DNA of 64,000 nt from Kosakonia sacchari (GTDB lineage: Bacteria; Pseudomonadota; Gammaproteobacteria; Enterobacterales; Enterobacteriaceae), in assembly GCA_900109485.1 (NCBI GenBank), contig FOAY01000010.1:91631-155630 (forward strand), written 5' to 3'. The number at the start of each line of letters is the position of its first letter. Within the stretch, counting starts at the first letter, position 1. Below are positions 20,355 to 27,987 of the stretch, piece after piece. The notes under the pieces were generated by a model. That model was not told where the DNA came from and ran no database searches. It was given only the letters and a program-made list of their open reading frames with translations. The position numbers were made by a program, and so were the translations under genes.

Positions 20355-20401
20355 AGTCAGTCCTGCTTTTCCTACATAGTGCAAAAAGGAGTAGCTGGTG
20401 A
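20351..20401 (+). CDS. 16-codon coupled small ORF
   Basis: Encodes MKSVLLFLHSAKRSSW. Its ATG overlaps the upstream stop (ATGA) and its TGA overlaps the downstream GTG start (GTGA), filling the gap exactly. This suggests it is translated and couples the flanking genes. It contains the AAAAAGGAG ribosome site of the next gene. Function unknown. Confidence 0.4.
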   Translation: MKSVLLFLHSAKRSSW

Positions 20402-21390
20402 GGGCGCTTTTAAATCCCGTGGTAGTCACTGAGTTGGGGATCGCTATATTCCGTCCCGGCTCCAGCCTGCTGCCGCACTTTCGCCGCGGGCGCATGCTGC
20501 TGGAGAATGAACCGGAGCGCCTGGTGGGTATGCCGAACGGTGAACTGCCACCAGCAGAGCAACCGCTGTCGGAAGATCCTGCACTGGCTGGCGTATTCGA
20601 CAATGAAGCGGTGCTGCGCCGTGCTGGTGGCCTTAACGGTCTGGAAAGCTGGCTGCGGGACGCCAGTGTCTGCCAGTGGCCACATGAGTCATGGCACGAT
20701 GAGAACATGACCACACTGCGCCATGCGCCGGGCGCGATCCGGTTGTGCTGGCACTGCGATAACCTTCTTCGCGAGCAAAGCAGCGAATCACTGGAGACCA
20801 TCGCCAGAGCGAACGCCGCAGCCTACATCCTGCGCGCTGCGCGACGCGAACTCGGTTTCGATGAGGCCCACACACTGACGCTGCCTGAGTTCTGTTGGTG
20901 GCTGGCACAAAATAGCCTGGCTGATACCCTGCCTGATAGCGCCGCCCGGCGGGTGCTTCGCCTGCCGGAGCCGGAGATAAAGCACATTTACCGCGAATCC
21001 GAATTGGTACCGGGTTTGCTATCGCCGCGAGAAATCGTCCAGGAAACAGCAAAGCAGGTGCTGGCGCTGCGCATCGATCCGGAAACACCAGAATCCTTCA
21101 TGCTGCGCCCAAAGCGCCGCCGCTGGGTAAACGAAAAGTACACCCGCTGGGTTAAAGCGCAGCAATGCATGTGCTGCAACAATCCGGCAGATGACCCTCA
21201 CCACCTGATCGGCCACGGGCAGGGCGGAATGGGTACCAAAGCGCATGACCTGTTTGTGATCCCGCTTTGCAGAGCGCATCACGACGCGTTGCACGCTGAC
21301 ACTGTGGCATTTGAAGAAAAATATGGCAGCCAGCTTGTGCTGGTATTTCGGGTATTAGATCGCGCGCTGGCCATCGGCGTGCTGGCGTAA
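20398..21390 (+). CDS. DUF968 HNH-like phage protein
   Basis: A 330-residue protein of the DUF968 family (YdfU/YbcN-type position in lambdoid prophages). The C-terminal zinc/HNH-like region CMCCNNPADDPHHLIGHGQG and CRAHHDALHAD carries the conserved Cys and His residues and suggests a nuclease or recombination role similar to Ref. The N-terminal 200 residues are helical. GTG start with AAGGAG upstream; immediately followed by Q. Confidence 0.8.
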   Translation: MRALLNPVVVTELGIAIFRPGSSLLPHFRRGRMLLENEPERLVGMPNGELPPAEQPLSEDPALAGVFDNEAVLRRAGGLNGLESWLRDASVCQWPHESWHDENMTTLRHAPGAIRLCWHCDNLLREQSSESLETIARANAAAYILRAARRELGFDEAHTLTLPEFCWWLAQNSLADTLPDSAARRVLRLPEPEIKHIYRESELVPGLLSPREIVQETAKQVLALRIDPETPESFMLRPKRRRWVNEKYTRWVKAQQCMCCNNPADDPHHLIGHGQGGMGTKAHDLFVIPLCRAHHDALHADTVAFEEKYGSQLVLVFRVLDRALAIGVLA

Positions 21391-21404
21391 AATGGAGATG
21401 ACTG

Positions 21405-21752
21405 ATGCGTGATATGTATGAAGTAATGGATATGTGGGGAGCCTGGGCAGCATCTGATAGCAGTGGCGTTGACTGGCAACCAATAGCTGCGGGTTTTAAA
21501 GGTTTACTGCCGCATGGAAAAAAGTCACGTCTTCAATGCGGCGATGACGACGGAATTATGATTGATGCCTGCTTGACAAGATTGAGAAAAGTAAGGCCTG
21601 ATGAGTATCAACTTATAATTGCTCATTTCGTTATAGGTTTGTCATTACGTACTATTGCGAAAAAAAGGAAATGCTCTGATGGCACCATCAGAAAAGAATT
21701 GCAGACAGCTTTAGGTTTCGTCGAAGGATGCATGCTTAGTACTATCATTTAA
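21405..21752 (+). CDS. Q: Antitermination protein Q
   Basis: A 115-residue late-gene antiterminator of the phage 82/21-type family: MRDMYEVMDMWGAWAASDSS followed by GVDWQPIAAGFKGLLP and a C-terminal helix-turn-helix (LSLRTIAKKRKCSDGTIRKE). It should act at a pR' promoter downstream to switch on lysis and structural genes. Its last eight bases overlap a convergent accessory gene, so pR' must lie beyond or within that gene. Confidence 0.88.
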   Translation: MRDMYEVMDMWGAWAASDSSGVDWQPIAAGFKGLLPHGKKSRLQCGDDDGIMIDACLTRLRKVRPDEYQLIIAHFVIGLSLRTIAKKRKCSDGTIRKELQTALGFVEGCMLSTII

Positions 21753-22311
21753 CTTTGCTTAAATAATAGGAGTATACCTCATAAACTCCTGTAGCTTCTG
21801 CGGCCCTACCCGCAATCTCGTAGGTAGGTAGGGTCGGAAAAACATAGCGCTCTTTCTTATCAATAATGTCGTTTAAAATATAATAAATAACCAACATGGA
21901 ATTAAGCATGGAGCATTCTGCTATTAGGCATAATTTATTGTCTGTTTTGTAATTTTCTCTAACTTTATTATATTTTTCAGTAATTGTTTTTTGATGGGTT
22001 AGTAAAGCGCTATATGCTTTCCTTTGCTCCTTGCTTAAAGATTCATAAACATCATAAAAAAAATTAGATAACAGTGTGAAGTCTATCTCACGGCCAAGCT
22101 TTAAAAATGGCAGATTGTCACTTTTTCTTAATGTAATACTCTGCGCTGTTGTTGTAATGCAATCTTCCAAAAAATCAAATTCATCATTCAATGATGTGAG
22201 TATCATTTTTTTCAATCTATTTTGCCTTATCCTCTCTTTAATTATCTCTAGTATTGGTGCTGATAAAAAACCAAGAACGAAAGGTAATAATATTTTAAGT
22301 ACTTCCTTCAC
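21745..22311 (-). CDS. Membrane-anchored hypothetical protein (moron)
   Basis: A 188-residue protein with an N-terminal membrane helix (VLKILLPFVLGFLSAPILEI) and a cytoplasmic helical domain. It is very A+T-rich, opposite to the surrounding late transcription and convergent with Q. These are marks of an independently acquired, lysogen-expressed cargo gene. The layout (one helix plus helical domain) would suit a small exclusion or abortive-infection protein, but I recognise no family. Confidence 0.65.
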   Translation of the reverse strand: MKEVLKILLPFVLGFLSAPILEIIKERIRQNRLKKMILTSLNDEFDFLEDCITTTAQSITLRKSDNLPFLKLGREIDFTLLSNFFYDVYESLSKEQRKAYSALLTHQKTITEKYNKVRENYKTDNKLCLIAECSMLNSMLVIYYILNDIIDKKERYVFPTLPTYEIAGRAAEATGVYEVYSYYLSKVK

Positions 22312-22498
22312 GTTTTTATCTCCGTAAAAGTTTTCTTTATCTTACGAAAATGCTAACGCGTACGCAAAAACTATCGTAACCTGTTAAGAGTGGTCACTTA
22401 GACACGCACTTAAAGCTTCTTTTCCGATCGTGACTAACATCAAAGAAAGCGGCGCCCCTCCTTGCTAGTAATGAGTTTCCACACAGCAAGGAGAAGAT

Positions 22499-22738
22499 AT
22501 GGGTATATGCAGCGGTTGTGCTAAACCTTTACGTGGTTCTCTCAAAATTAATCAGGCAGGGCAGGTGTATAAGTCATGTCCTGAATGTTCAGGTAAAGTT
22601 GGATATCACGTTTTTTATCGGTTAGAAGATTTTGGCGACAGAGACATGGGAGATGGCAGGATTATTCCTCAGTCATGGTGCCCGGCATGCAGAAGTGATG
22701 CATTACCTCTCGTGCCTCCTGCGCTAATGTGCAAATAA
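22499..22738 (+). CDS. Small zinc-ribbon phage protein
   Basis: A 79-residue protein with three CxxC pairs: CSGC (4-7), CPEC (27-30) and CPAC (61-64), predicting one or two zinc-binding ribbons. AAGGAGA precedes the ATG. A terminator follows. Function unknown. Confidence 0.65.
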   Translation: MGICSGCAKPLRGSLKINQAGQVYKSCPECSGKVGYHVFYRLEDFGDRDMGDGRIIPQSWCPACRSDALPLVPPALMCK

Positions 22739-22751
22739 GTTCATAAATCTT

Positions 22752-22777
22752 TAGGCTCGCTTCGGCGGGCCTTTTCA
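22752..22777 (+). terminator. Intrinsic terminator
   Basis: AGGCTCGC-TTCG-GCGGGCCT stem with a UUCG-type tetraloop followed by TTTTC. It ends the zinc-ribbon gene and may also serve as the Q-sensitive early late-operon terminator. Confidence 0.8.
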
Positions 22778-22819
22778 TTGGCCTGTATAAATGACGGGCT
22801 TCCTGCTGTGAAAATGGGC

Positions 22820-22850
22820 GGCTGGTGGGTGTTGTAGCACCCGGCCAGCC
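22820..22850. repeat. Strong hairpin upstream of the methylase
   Basis: GGCTGG / CCAGCC and GGGTG / CACCC arms with a small bulge and TTGTAG loop. There is no T run, so it is probably an RNA structure in the 5' region of the methylase or late transcript rather than a terminator. Confidence 0.5.
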
Positions 22851-22941
22851 ATTCGCTCATGTTTGAGGTCACAAGCGAACCAGGGCCCACTGCTTTAGCG
22901 CAAAAGCATAGTTAGCCTACCAGAGTCCCGCTTACTGATCT

Positions 22942-23985
22942 ATGAAAAACACTGTAAAAATATCCAGTATTGAGTTAATTAACGCTGATTGTCTGCATTA
23001 CATACAAACCCTCCCTGATAATTCCATTGACCTGATTGTTACCGATCCGCCTTACTTCAAGGTGAAGCCGAACGGCTGGGATAATCAGTGGAAAGGGGAC
23101 GAGGATTACTTAAAGTGGCTCGACGGCTGCCTGGCGCAGTTCTGGCGAGTCCTCAAACCCTCGGGCAGCATCTACCTGTTTTGTGGTCATCGGCTTGCGG
23201 CAGATATCGAGTTGATGATGCGCCGCCGTTTCAGTGTGCTGAATCACATCATCTGGGCAAAGCCCTCTGGCCGGTGGAACGGCTGTAATAAAGAAAGCCT
23301 GCGGGCTTACTTCCCGGCGACCGAGCGCGTTCTCTTCGCAGAGCATTATCTTGGGCCGTACAGACCGAAAGACGATGGCTACGAGCGGAAGGGTACGGAA
23401 TTAAAGCAAAGCCTGATGGCTCCCCTGATCGAGTATTTTCAGAGTGCCCGAGCCTCACTCGGCGTCACATCGAAAGAGATTTCAGCCGCTACGGGTAAGA
23501 AAAACATGGTCTCGCACTGGTTCGGATCCAGCCAGTGGCAACTGCCGGGCGAGGCGGATTACCAAAAGTTGCAGGCGTTATTCACCCGAATAGCCACAGA
23601 GAAGCACCAGCGTAGCGAACTGATTCAACCTCATCACCAGTTGGTGGCCACGTACCATTCACTTAACCGTAAATACTGCGAACTACTGGAAGAATACAAA
23701 TCGCTCCGGCGGCACTTTGCTGTCACAGCCGCGGTTCCGTATACGGATGTCTGGACTTACAAGCCTGTGCAGTTCTACCCCGGCAAACACCCGTGTGAAA
23801 AGCCAGCGGACATGCTGAGGGACATTATCAACGCCAGCAGCAGACCCGGTGATCTTGTCGCCGATTTCTTTATGGGATCTGGCTCAACGATTAAGATGGC
23901 TATTGAGCTTGATCGACAGGCGATTGGTGTCGAACTTGAAACGGAACGGTTTAATCAAACGGTAGAAGAAATCAACAATCGATAA
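22942..23985 (+). CDS. Beta-class DNA methyltransferase
   Basis: A 347-residue site-specific adenine-N6 or cytosine-N4 methylase. The catalytic motif DPPY (35-38) precedes the AdoMet motif DFFMGSGST near the C-terminus, the beta-class order. The target-recognition part between them contains an XRE-like helix-turn-helix (SLGVTSKEISAATGKKNMVS), which probably aids target choice. No cognate restriction enzyme is nearby, so it is an orphan phage methylase, likely for anti-restriction. It has no strong ribosome site. Confidence 0.88.
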   Translation: MKNTVKISSIELINADCLHYIQTLPDNSIDLIVTDPPYFKVKPNGWDNQWKGDEDYLKWLDGCLAQFWRVLKPSGSIYLFCGHRLAADIELMMRRRFSVLNHIIWAKPSGRWNGCNKESLRAYFPATERVLFAEHYLGPYRPKDDGYERKGTELKQSLMAPLIEYFQSARASLGVTSKEISAATGKKNMVSHWFGSSQWQLPGEADYQKLQALFTRIATEKHQRSELIQPHHQLVATYHSLNRKYCELLEEYKSLRRHFAVTAAVPYTDVWTYKPVQFYPGKHPCEKPADMLRDIINASSRPGDLVADFFMGSGSTIKMAIELDRQAIGVELETERFNQTVEEINNR

Positions 23986-24065
23986 CAAAGGCATGCCAAA
24001 AGTATTGCAGGTACGATGTGATCGGAAATTTTCATTCCATCGCTGGTGAAGCTAAGGGAGGAATC

Positions 24066-24467
24066 ATGAGCATCTATGCCGACGCTGCTATAAAAGCTCG
24101 CTGTTTCATTGTTCAGGACCGGATTACGCCATCGGAGGCCTGGAGTAAGGCTGTCGCAACCGTGACTATTTCAAAATCATCTCGTGAAAAGGGATGTCCC
24201 AAAACCACATTTTTGGCATTAGCCAACGCTGGTTATTTGAAAGATGTTCGTGCTCTTTTATCCTCCCAAAAGAGAGGCCATGTCTTAAGGGAACGGGCAA
24301 TAGCTGCTGCAAACATTGTTCTTTCAAGACCAGAAATAGAGAAAAAAGATTTGGCCTACGAGCTTGGCTATTCGGACCGGCAGGGGGCATACGATATCGT
24401 GTTAGCACTGGCAAAACAGGGAGTGTTGTGTCGACCGACAGATGAATCAACTAACAAGCTCAGTTAG
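24066..24467 (+). CDS. Hypothetical phage protein
   Basis: A 133-residue protein starting MSIYADAAIKARCFIVQD; I chose this ATG because AGGGAGG lies just upstream, over the GTG at 24018. The C-terminal part (EKKDLAYELGYSDRQGAYDI) looks like a helix-turn-helix. It resembles small lambdoid proteins (DUF6979-like) placed before the lysis genes, without known function. Confidence 0.65.
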   Translation: MSIYADAAIKARCFIVQDRITPSEAWSKAVATVTISKSSREKGCPKTTFLALANAGYLKDVRALLSSQKRGHVLRERAIAAANIVLSRPEIEKKDLAYELGYSDRQGAYDIVLALAKQGVLCRPTDESTNKLS

Positions 24468-24497
24468 CCATTGTTGGCTGATCATTCTACCTATTCA

Positions 24498-24524
24498 AAG
24501 GCTTCCGGTTGGAGGCCTTTTTTA
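24498..24524 (+). terminator. Intrinsic terminator before the lysis genes
   Basis: AAGGCTTCC-GGTT-GGAGGCCTT stem followed by six T residues. Read-through by Q would be needed for lysis-gene expression if the late promoter lies upstream. Confidence 0.85.
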
Positions 24525-24631
24525 TTTCAGGCCTCGGGAATCAACATCAGATGGCTCGTTGTTAAATGCAGCCCGCAGGCCTGAATCCCTTTCACGCACA
24601 CAGCACCCCGTCTAATCGGAGGTGAGAGACT

Positions 24632-24955
24632 ATGAAAATGCCTTACAAACAAGATTTCATTGCTGCTCTACTGGCTGCAAAAGAGCAGGGTATTGGCGCA
24701 ATGCTGGCGTTTGCAATGGCGTATCTCCGGGGACGCTATAACGGCGGCCCGATCATGAAAACGATTATCGATGCCACTATGTGCGCGATGATCGCCTGGT
24801 TTGCCCGTGACCTGCTGGATTTCTTCGGCCTGGCTAAAAACCTGTCATACATCGCCAGTGTGTTTATTGGTTACGTGGGGACGGATTTTATCGGTGGCTT
24901 TATCAAACGCTTCGCCGCCAGAAAAGCAGGGGTGGATGATGCAAATCAGCAATAA
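24632..24955 (+). CDS. S: Holin (lambda S type)
   Basis: A 107-residue class I holin that forms inner-membrane lesions at the set lysis time. It is very close to lambda [21 protein letters not shown] and then three membrane segments, ending in a charged tail. The start reads MKMP, keeping the lambda dual-start arrangement in which the long product is the antiholin and the product from the second Met is the holin. It overlaps the endolysin by 17 bases. Confidence 0.95.
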   Translation: MKMPYKQDFIAALLAAKEQGIGAMLAFAMAYLRGRYNGGPIMKTIIDATMCAMIAWFARDLLDFFGLAKNLSYIASVFIGYVGTDFIGGFIKRFAARKAGVDDANQQ

Positions 24956-25379
24956 AGGGATCTCGTTAATCAAGCAGTTTGAAGGTTTGCAACTGACGGC
25001 ATATCAGGACAGTGTCGGCGTATGGACGATTGGCTATGGCTGGACGCAGCCGGTAGACGGCAAACCTGTCCGCGCCGGGATGACCATCAAAGAGAAAACG
25101 GCAGAACGTTTGCTGCGTACCGGGCTGGTCAGCTACGAGAGCGACGTATCGAAGCTGGTGAAAGTCAAACTGACGCAGGGCCAGTTCGATGCGCTGGTTT
25201 CTTTCGCTTACAACCTCGGCACCCGGGCGCTCTCAACATCTACGCTGCTGAAAAAGCTTAACGCAGGGGATTACCGCGGCGCCGCCGATGAGTTGTTACG
25301 CTGGAACAAAGCTGGTGGGCAGGTGCTGGCTGGTTTAACCCGTCGCCGTGAGGCAGAGCGTGCTCTGTTCCTATCATGA
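24939..25379 (+). CDS. Endolysin, T4/P22-type lysozyme
   Basis: A 146-residue muramidase of glycoside hydrolase family 24, cleaving the MurNAc-GlcNAc bond. The E-8-D-5-T type triad is visible in [19 protein letters not shown] followed by IGYG. No signal or SAR segment is seen, so it depends on the holin for release. The start [12 protein letters not shown] lies within the end of the holin gene. Confidence 0.94.
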   Translation: MQISNKGISLIKQFEGLQLTAYQDSVGVWTIGYGWTQPVDGKPVRAGMTIKEKTAERLLRTGLVSYESDVSKLVKVKLTQGQFDALVSFAYNLGTRALSTSTLLKKLNAGDYRGAADELLRWNKAGGQVLAGLTRRREAERALFLS

Positions 25380-25915
25380 TTGCGGCCCTGTTAAAACGCT
25401 ACTGGCTCCAGTTGTCGGTAATAGCGCTGGTGGCCGTGCTGGCTTCATTACTGATGAAAACGAGGGCGGATCTCAGCGTATCGGAGAGCGAAAAGCGCGT
25501 GCTGAAATCAGATAACGCGTTGCAGGGTCAGGTTATAGCCACGCAGGCATTCAACGTGAACCGGTTTAATCAGGTGGCACAGTTAGCAGCCAAAGCTAAC
25601 GCCGCCGTGGCCAGCAATGCCGAAAACACCGTAATTGAATACCGGGAGATTCTTCGCCGTGAGAAAACCTGTGATCTGCCTGTTCCTGTTCATATCGCTG
25701 ACGGGCTGCTCGAATACACGAACCGTCTACGTGCCAGCGCAATGCACGCCGATACCTCCCTCACTGACCCAGGCGATAGTAGCCCCATTACCGCCAGCAC
25801 ACTGACGTATTGCCAGGCGGTATTGTGGATTCAGCCTCTGCTGGCAGCTATCGAGATTGCCAACAATCAACTGGCTAGTATTCGAGAGATTGAGAAAACC
25901 AGAACATCACAATAA
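25376..25915 (+). CDS. Rz: Rz-like inner-membrane spanin
   Basis: A 179-residue i-spanin with an N-terminal membrane helix (WLQLSVIALVAVLASLLM) and a helical periplasmic domain rich in Ala/Asn/Gln. With Rz1 it fuses inner and outer membranes in the last lysis step. The start overlaps the endolysin stop. The Rz1 gene is fully embedded in a different frame. Confidence 0.88.
   Translation: MIAALLKRYWLQLSVIALVAVLASLLMKTRADLSVSESEKRVLKSDNALQGQVIATQAFNVNRFNQVAQLAAKANAAVASNAENTVIEYREILRREKTCDLPVPVHIADGLLEYTNRLRASAMHADTSLTDPGDSSPITASTLTYCQAVLWIQPLLAAIEIANNQLASIREIEKTRTSQ
25659..25805 (+). CDS. Rz1: Rz1-like outer-membrane lipoprotein spanin
   Basis: A 48-residue o-spanin encoded in the +1 frame inside Rz from a GTG start. 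The signal ISLTGC ends in a lipobox cysteine at residue 17, followed by a short Pro-rich mature part (VPAQCTPIPP, APLPPAH), typical of Rz1. It is a classic fully nested gene pair. Confidence 0.88.
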   Translation: MRKPVICLFLFISLTGCSNTRTVYVPAQCTPIPPSLTQAIVAPLPPAH

Positions 25916-26290
25916 AGCTCTCAGGTCCTCAGGCTTTATTAGTGAAGACTCAAGTGGTGGCTTTTCAATCCATGCCTTTATCATCGCACCATTAGAATCG
26001 ATTTTTGCTTTAAACTTCAATCCACTAAAAAAATCTTTGAAATCTTTAATTTTCCCATGATTTAGGTCTGAATCGATAAGGAGGTCTTTAAAGACGTTTT
26101 TCAATTCCGGAAGAGATAAGGTTTTTGATATTTTTTCTCCTCTCAGTGGTGGGGTGAGGTTATCTCTATTGGATTTTGTGCTGCGGTTGCAGCTACCAAT
26201 ACCCATAATCAGTTCAACTTGCTCATTTGGGGCTGGGTTTATGCTGATGCCTATTAAAGAATATTCGCCCGCCGGCGTATAATTAAGCAT
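25907..26290 (-). CDS. Hypothetical accessory protein
   Basis: A 127-residue protein starting MLNYTPAGEYSLIGI; GGAGGTTTT precedes this ATG. It is A+T-rich and opposes the late operon, overlapping the end of Rz by nine bases. N-terminal half is beta-like, C-terminal half helical and basic. It is divergent from the HEPN-like gene at 26494, with a long palindrome between. No family recognised. Confidence 0.6.
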   Translation of the reverse strand: MLNYTPAGEYSLIGISINPAPNEQVELIMGIGSCNRSTKSNRDNLTPPLRGEKISKTLSLPELKNVFKDLLIDSDLNHGKIKDFKDFFSGLKFKAKIDSNGAMIKAWIEKPPLESSLIKPEDLRALL

Positions 26291-26362
26291 AAAACCTCCT
26301 GTTAGGATTTGAACACAACCGTACTGTGAAAGATAAGCTAGCTCCGCCTTGTTGGCAAGGCA

Positions 26363-26403
26363 GGCATTATTGCAGGCATTCACTGAGTGCCTGCAATAAT
26401 GCC
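26363..26403. repeat. Perfect 16-bp inverted repeat
   Basis: GGCATTATTGCAGGCA and its exact complement flank a 9-base spacer (TTCACTGAG). A smaller hairpin, GCCTT / AAGGC (26346-26361), abuts it. It lies between divergent genes, 73 bases from one start and 91 from the other, and lacks T runs, so an operator or shared regulatory structure is more likely than a terminator. Confidence 0.75.
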
Positions 26404-26493
26404 GAATTATGAAGGATTGTGTTGTGAAGAGTTCCGGTTACCAAGCATCCGTGTTAATGATAGATCCCTCCATCATTTTTTAGAGGAAATGGT

Positions 26494-26982
26494 ATGCAAA
26501 GGTTTACCGATTCCATCAGAAAGTCTTTATCGGATCAGAACTGGTTTGCTGCCTTGTTTATGGCATTGGCAATGCCAGATATATGTGGCGCTATTGAAGC
26601 TCCTATGGAACAAGTCGGTTCAAGATACCGAAAATGGTTCAGAAAATACCTTGGCTTAAAATACGAAAATGGTGCTGCCAAGTTCACTGCTGATGACTGC
26701 TATAAATTTAGATGCAAATGCCTGCATCAGGGGTTGGTTGAAAGAGATAATAGCGAACGTTTCTGCTTATCCCCTCCAGTCCCTCCTCATCGGTTTCACC
26801 TAATCAACATCGGTGGGTTGATCCAGGTGCAAGTAGATATTCTTTGTGAGGATATATGTTTGGGTGTAGAGGCATGGCAAAAGGATGTTGAAGGCAATGT
26901 GGAAATTCAAGACAGAATATCTGATCTGATCGAGCTTTCTTTTCACCCAAAAATGAAAAAGCTCATAAGTAATTTTCAATAG
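26494..26982 (+). CDS. HEPN-like accessory protein
   Basis: A 162-residue, mostly helical protein starting MQRFTDSIRKSLSDQ after GAGGAAA. The segment DDCYKFRCKCLHQG holds an R-x4-H pattern in the setting (Tyr-Lys-x-Arg ... Leu-His-x-Gly) seen in HEPN-domain RNases and related proteins. It is in the accessory pocket between lysis genes and cos. An RNase or toxin-like role is only a suggestion; similar uncharacterised proteins occur on many mobile elements. Confidence 0.55.
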   Translation: MQRFTDSIRKSLSDQNWFAALFMALAMPDICGAIEAPMEQVGSRYRKWFRKYLGLKYENGAAKFTADDCYKFRCKCLHQGLVERDNSERFCLSPPVPPHRFHLINIGGLIQVQVDILCEDICLGVEAWQKDVEGNVEIQDRISDLIELSFHPKMKKLISNFQ

Positions 26983-26999
26983 GTATTCCGAAAGTTTCA

Positions 27000-27026
27000 G
27001 CCACGGTCATCCGCTGGTGGCTTTTA
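27000..27026 (+). terminator. Probable terminator
   Basis: GCCAC / GTGGC stem with a 12-base loop followed by TTTTATT, 17 bases after the HEPN-like gene. Confidence 0.5.
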
Positions 27027-27064
27027 TTGCCATTACCATGGGCAGACCATCGTAATGGCTATTT

Positions 27065-27364
27065 TTACTTGAGTTTAGATTTCAATAGATTGCGCATTTG
27101 TTCTTTTGAACGCGCAACGAACTCATCTTCACTTTCATTTTTTCGGGGATCGCCAATCTTGCTTTCAAGTTCATCAAGAAATTCCTCTTTTGTCACTAAT
27201 TGAGCAGCTTGAGAAGAAAATTTTGTTGTATCAGATGTGGTCCAGGACGTACCAGCAATTGAAGTTATCCCATTGTTAATTCGTTTTGCGAGGGCCGTTG
27301 TTGTAAGGGTTACGAGGCCAGTATTTTCGCCGGTCTTATTGACTAAGTCTTTTAACTTTACCAC
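27065..27364 (-). CDS. Hypothetical protein, second gene of a small operon
   Basis: A 99-residue protein from a GTG start with AGGAGG six bases upstream. It is Thr/Ser-rich in the middle (GLVTLTTTALAKRINNGITS) and highly charged at the C-terminus (KEEFLDELESKIGD, SKEQMRNLLKSKLK). It starts one base after the stop of the 50-residue gene upstream, so the two are co-translated. No family recognised. Confidence 0.6.
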   Translation of the reverse strand: MVKLKDLVNKTGENTGLVTLTTTALAKRINNGITSIAGTSWTTSDTTKFSSQAAQLVTKEEFLDELESKIGDPRKNESEDEFVARSKEQMRNLLKSKLK

Positions 27365-27365
27365 A

Positions 27366-27518
27366 TCAAGCCTCCTTTGTTTTTTCTTGGTAGAAGCGAC
27401 GGAAAACCGCCTCGAAGCCCTCAATTATGAGGTCAATAATTTTCTCTTTTTGTTCATCGCTAAGACCGCCCCATAGGTTCATAAAGAAGCCAATGATTTT
27501 CAAGAAGAAACTTAACAT
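27366..27518 (-). CDS. 50-residue membrane-active-looking small protein
   Basis: Encodes a hydrophobic helix MLSFFLKIIGFFMNLWGGL followed by an amphipathic helix (SDEQKEKIIDLIIEGFEAVF). GGAGGTTATAC precedes the ATG, a strong ribosome site, and the stop adjoins the GTG of the 99-residue gene. Size, hydrophobic start and coupling to a charged partner recall toxin or bacteriocin-like pairs, but nothing confirms this. Confidence 0.6.
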   Translation of the reverse strand: MLSFFLKIIGFFMNLWGGLSDEQKEKIIDLIIEGFEAVFRRFYQEKTKEA

Positions 27519-27987
27519 GTATAACCTCCATTTTTTCTATTAGCAGCCAATATCCATCACGGTTCATAAGTAAACAAGAATGTTATCGGCATACGGGTAA
27601 TAAGCTTGAATTGATGAAATCGATAAAATTCAAATTATCCCTGCAACAGGCTCACATCTGAAAGGAAATAACTACGGCTCTGCCTGGCTTTGGCGATTCA
27701 ACAGAAAAAGCGCTGTTTTTTCCATCTGGATGTCTGTATTACGTCCGGCTTGGTATGTTTGGCCGTCTAAACGTCCAAAATAAGGGGGTTTATGTCAAAT
27801 TTCATCTCAGATGCGAGTGGTTATCATTTAGGTACTCCCTGAGGGGGTCCTGTCCACGGGGCGGCGAGGTCGCGGAAAGCGGCTGGTTTTCGTGATCTAT
27901 AGTCATCATCATCATGTGTGCAGGTTATTGATTTTTAATCTGCGTGAATTTCAATGATGTCGAATTGTTCAAAAAGTGTTCACCATC
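27519..27987. other. Non-coding packaging region around cos
   Basis: No supported gene in 469 bp. It contains the cosN-like sequence at 27859 and the stretch up to the terminase small-subunit gene, where a cosB-like binding region would be expected. I did not identify individual R-site repeats. Confidence 0.6.
27859..27870 (+). other. cosN-like cohesive-end site
   Basis: ACG-GGGCGGCGAGGT-CGCGG closely matches the lambda cos core ACG-GGGCGGCGACCT-CGCGGG, and a GGTTTTCGTGAT segment follows as in lambda. It is 117 bases upstream of the terminase gene, the lambda position. The predicted 12-base overhang differs from lambda at positions 10-11 (GG for CC). Confidence 0.85.

Noticed and set aside
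19950..20801. 283-codon minus-strand open frame across the LexA-like and DUF968 genes
   Set aside because: The plus-strand genes form a tightly overlapping operon with recognisable families; this frame has none.
26363..26403. Rho-independent terminator
   Set aside because: No T run on either strand and it lies between divergent, not convergent, genes.
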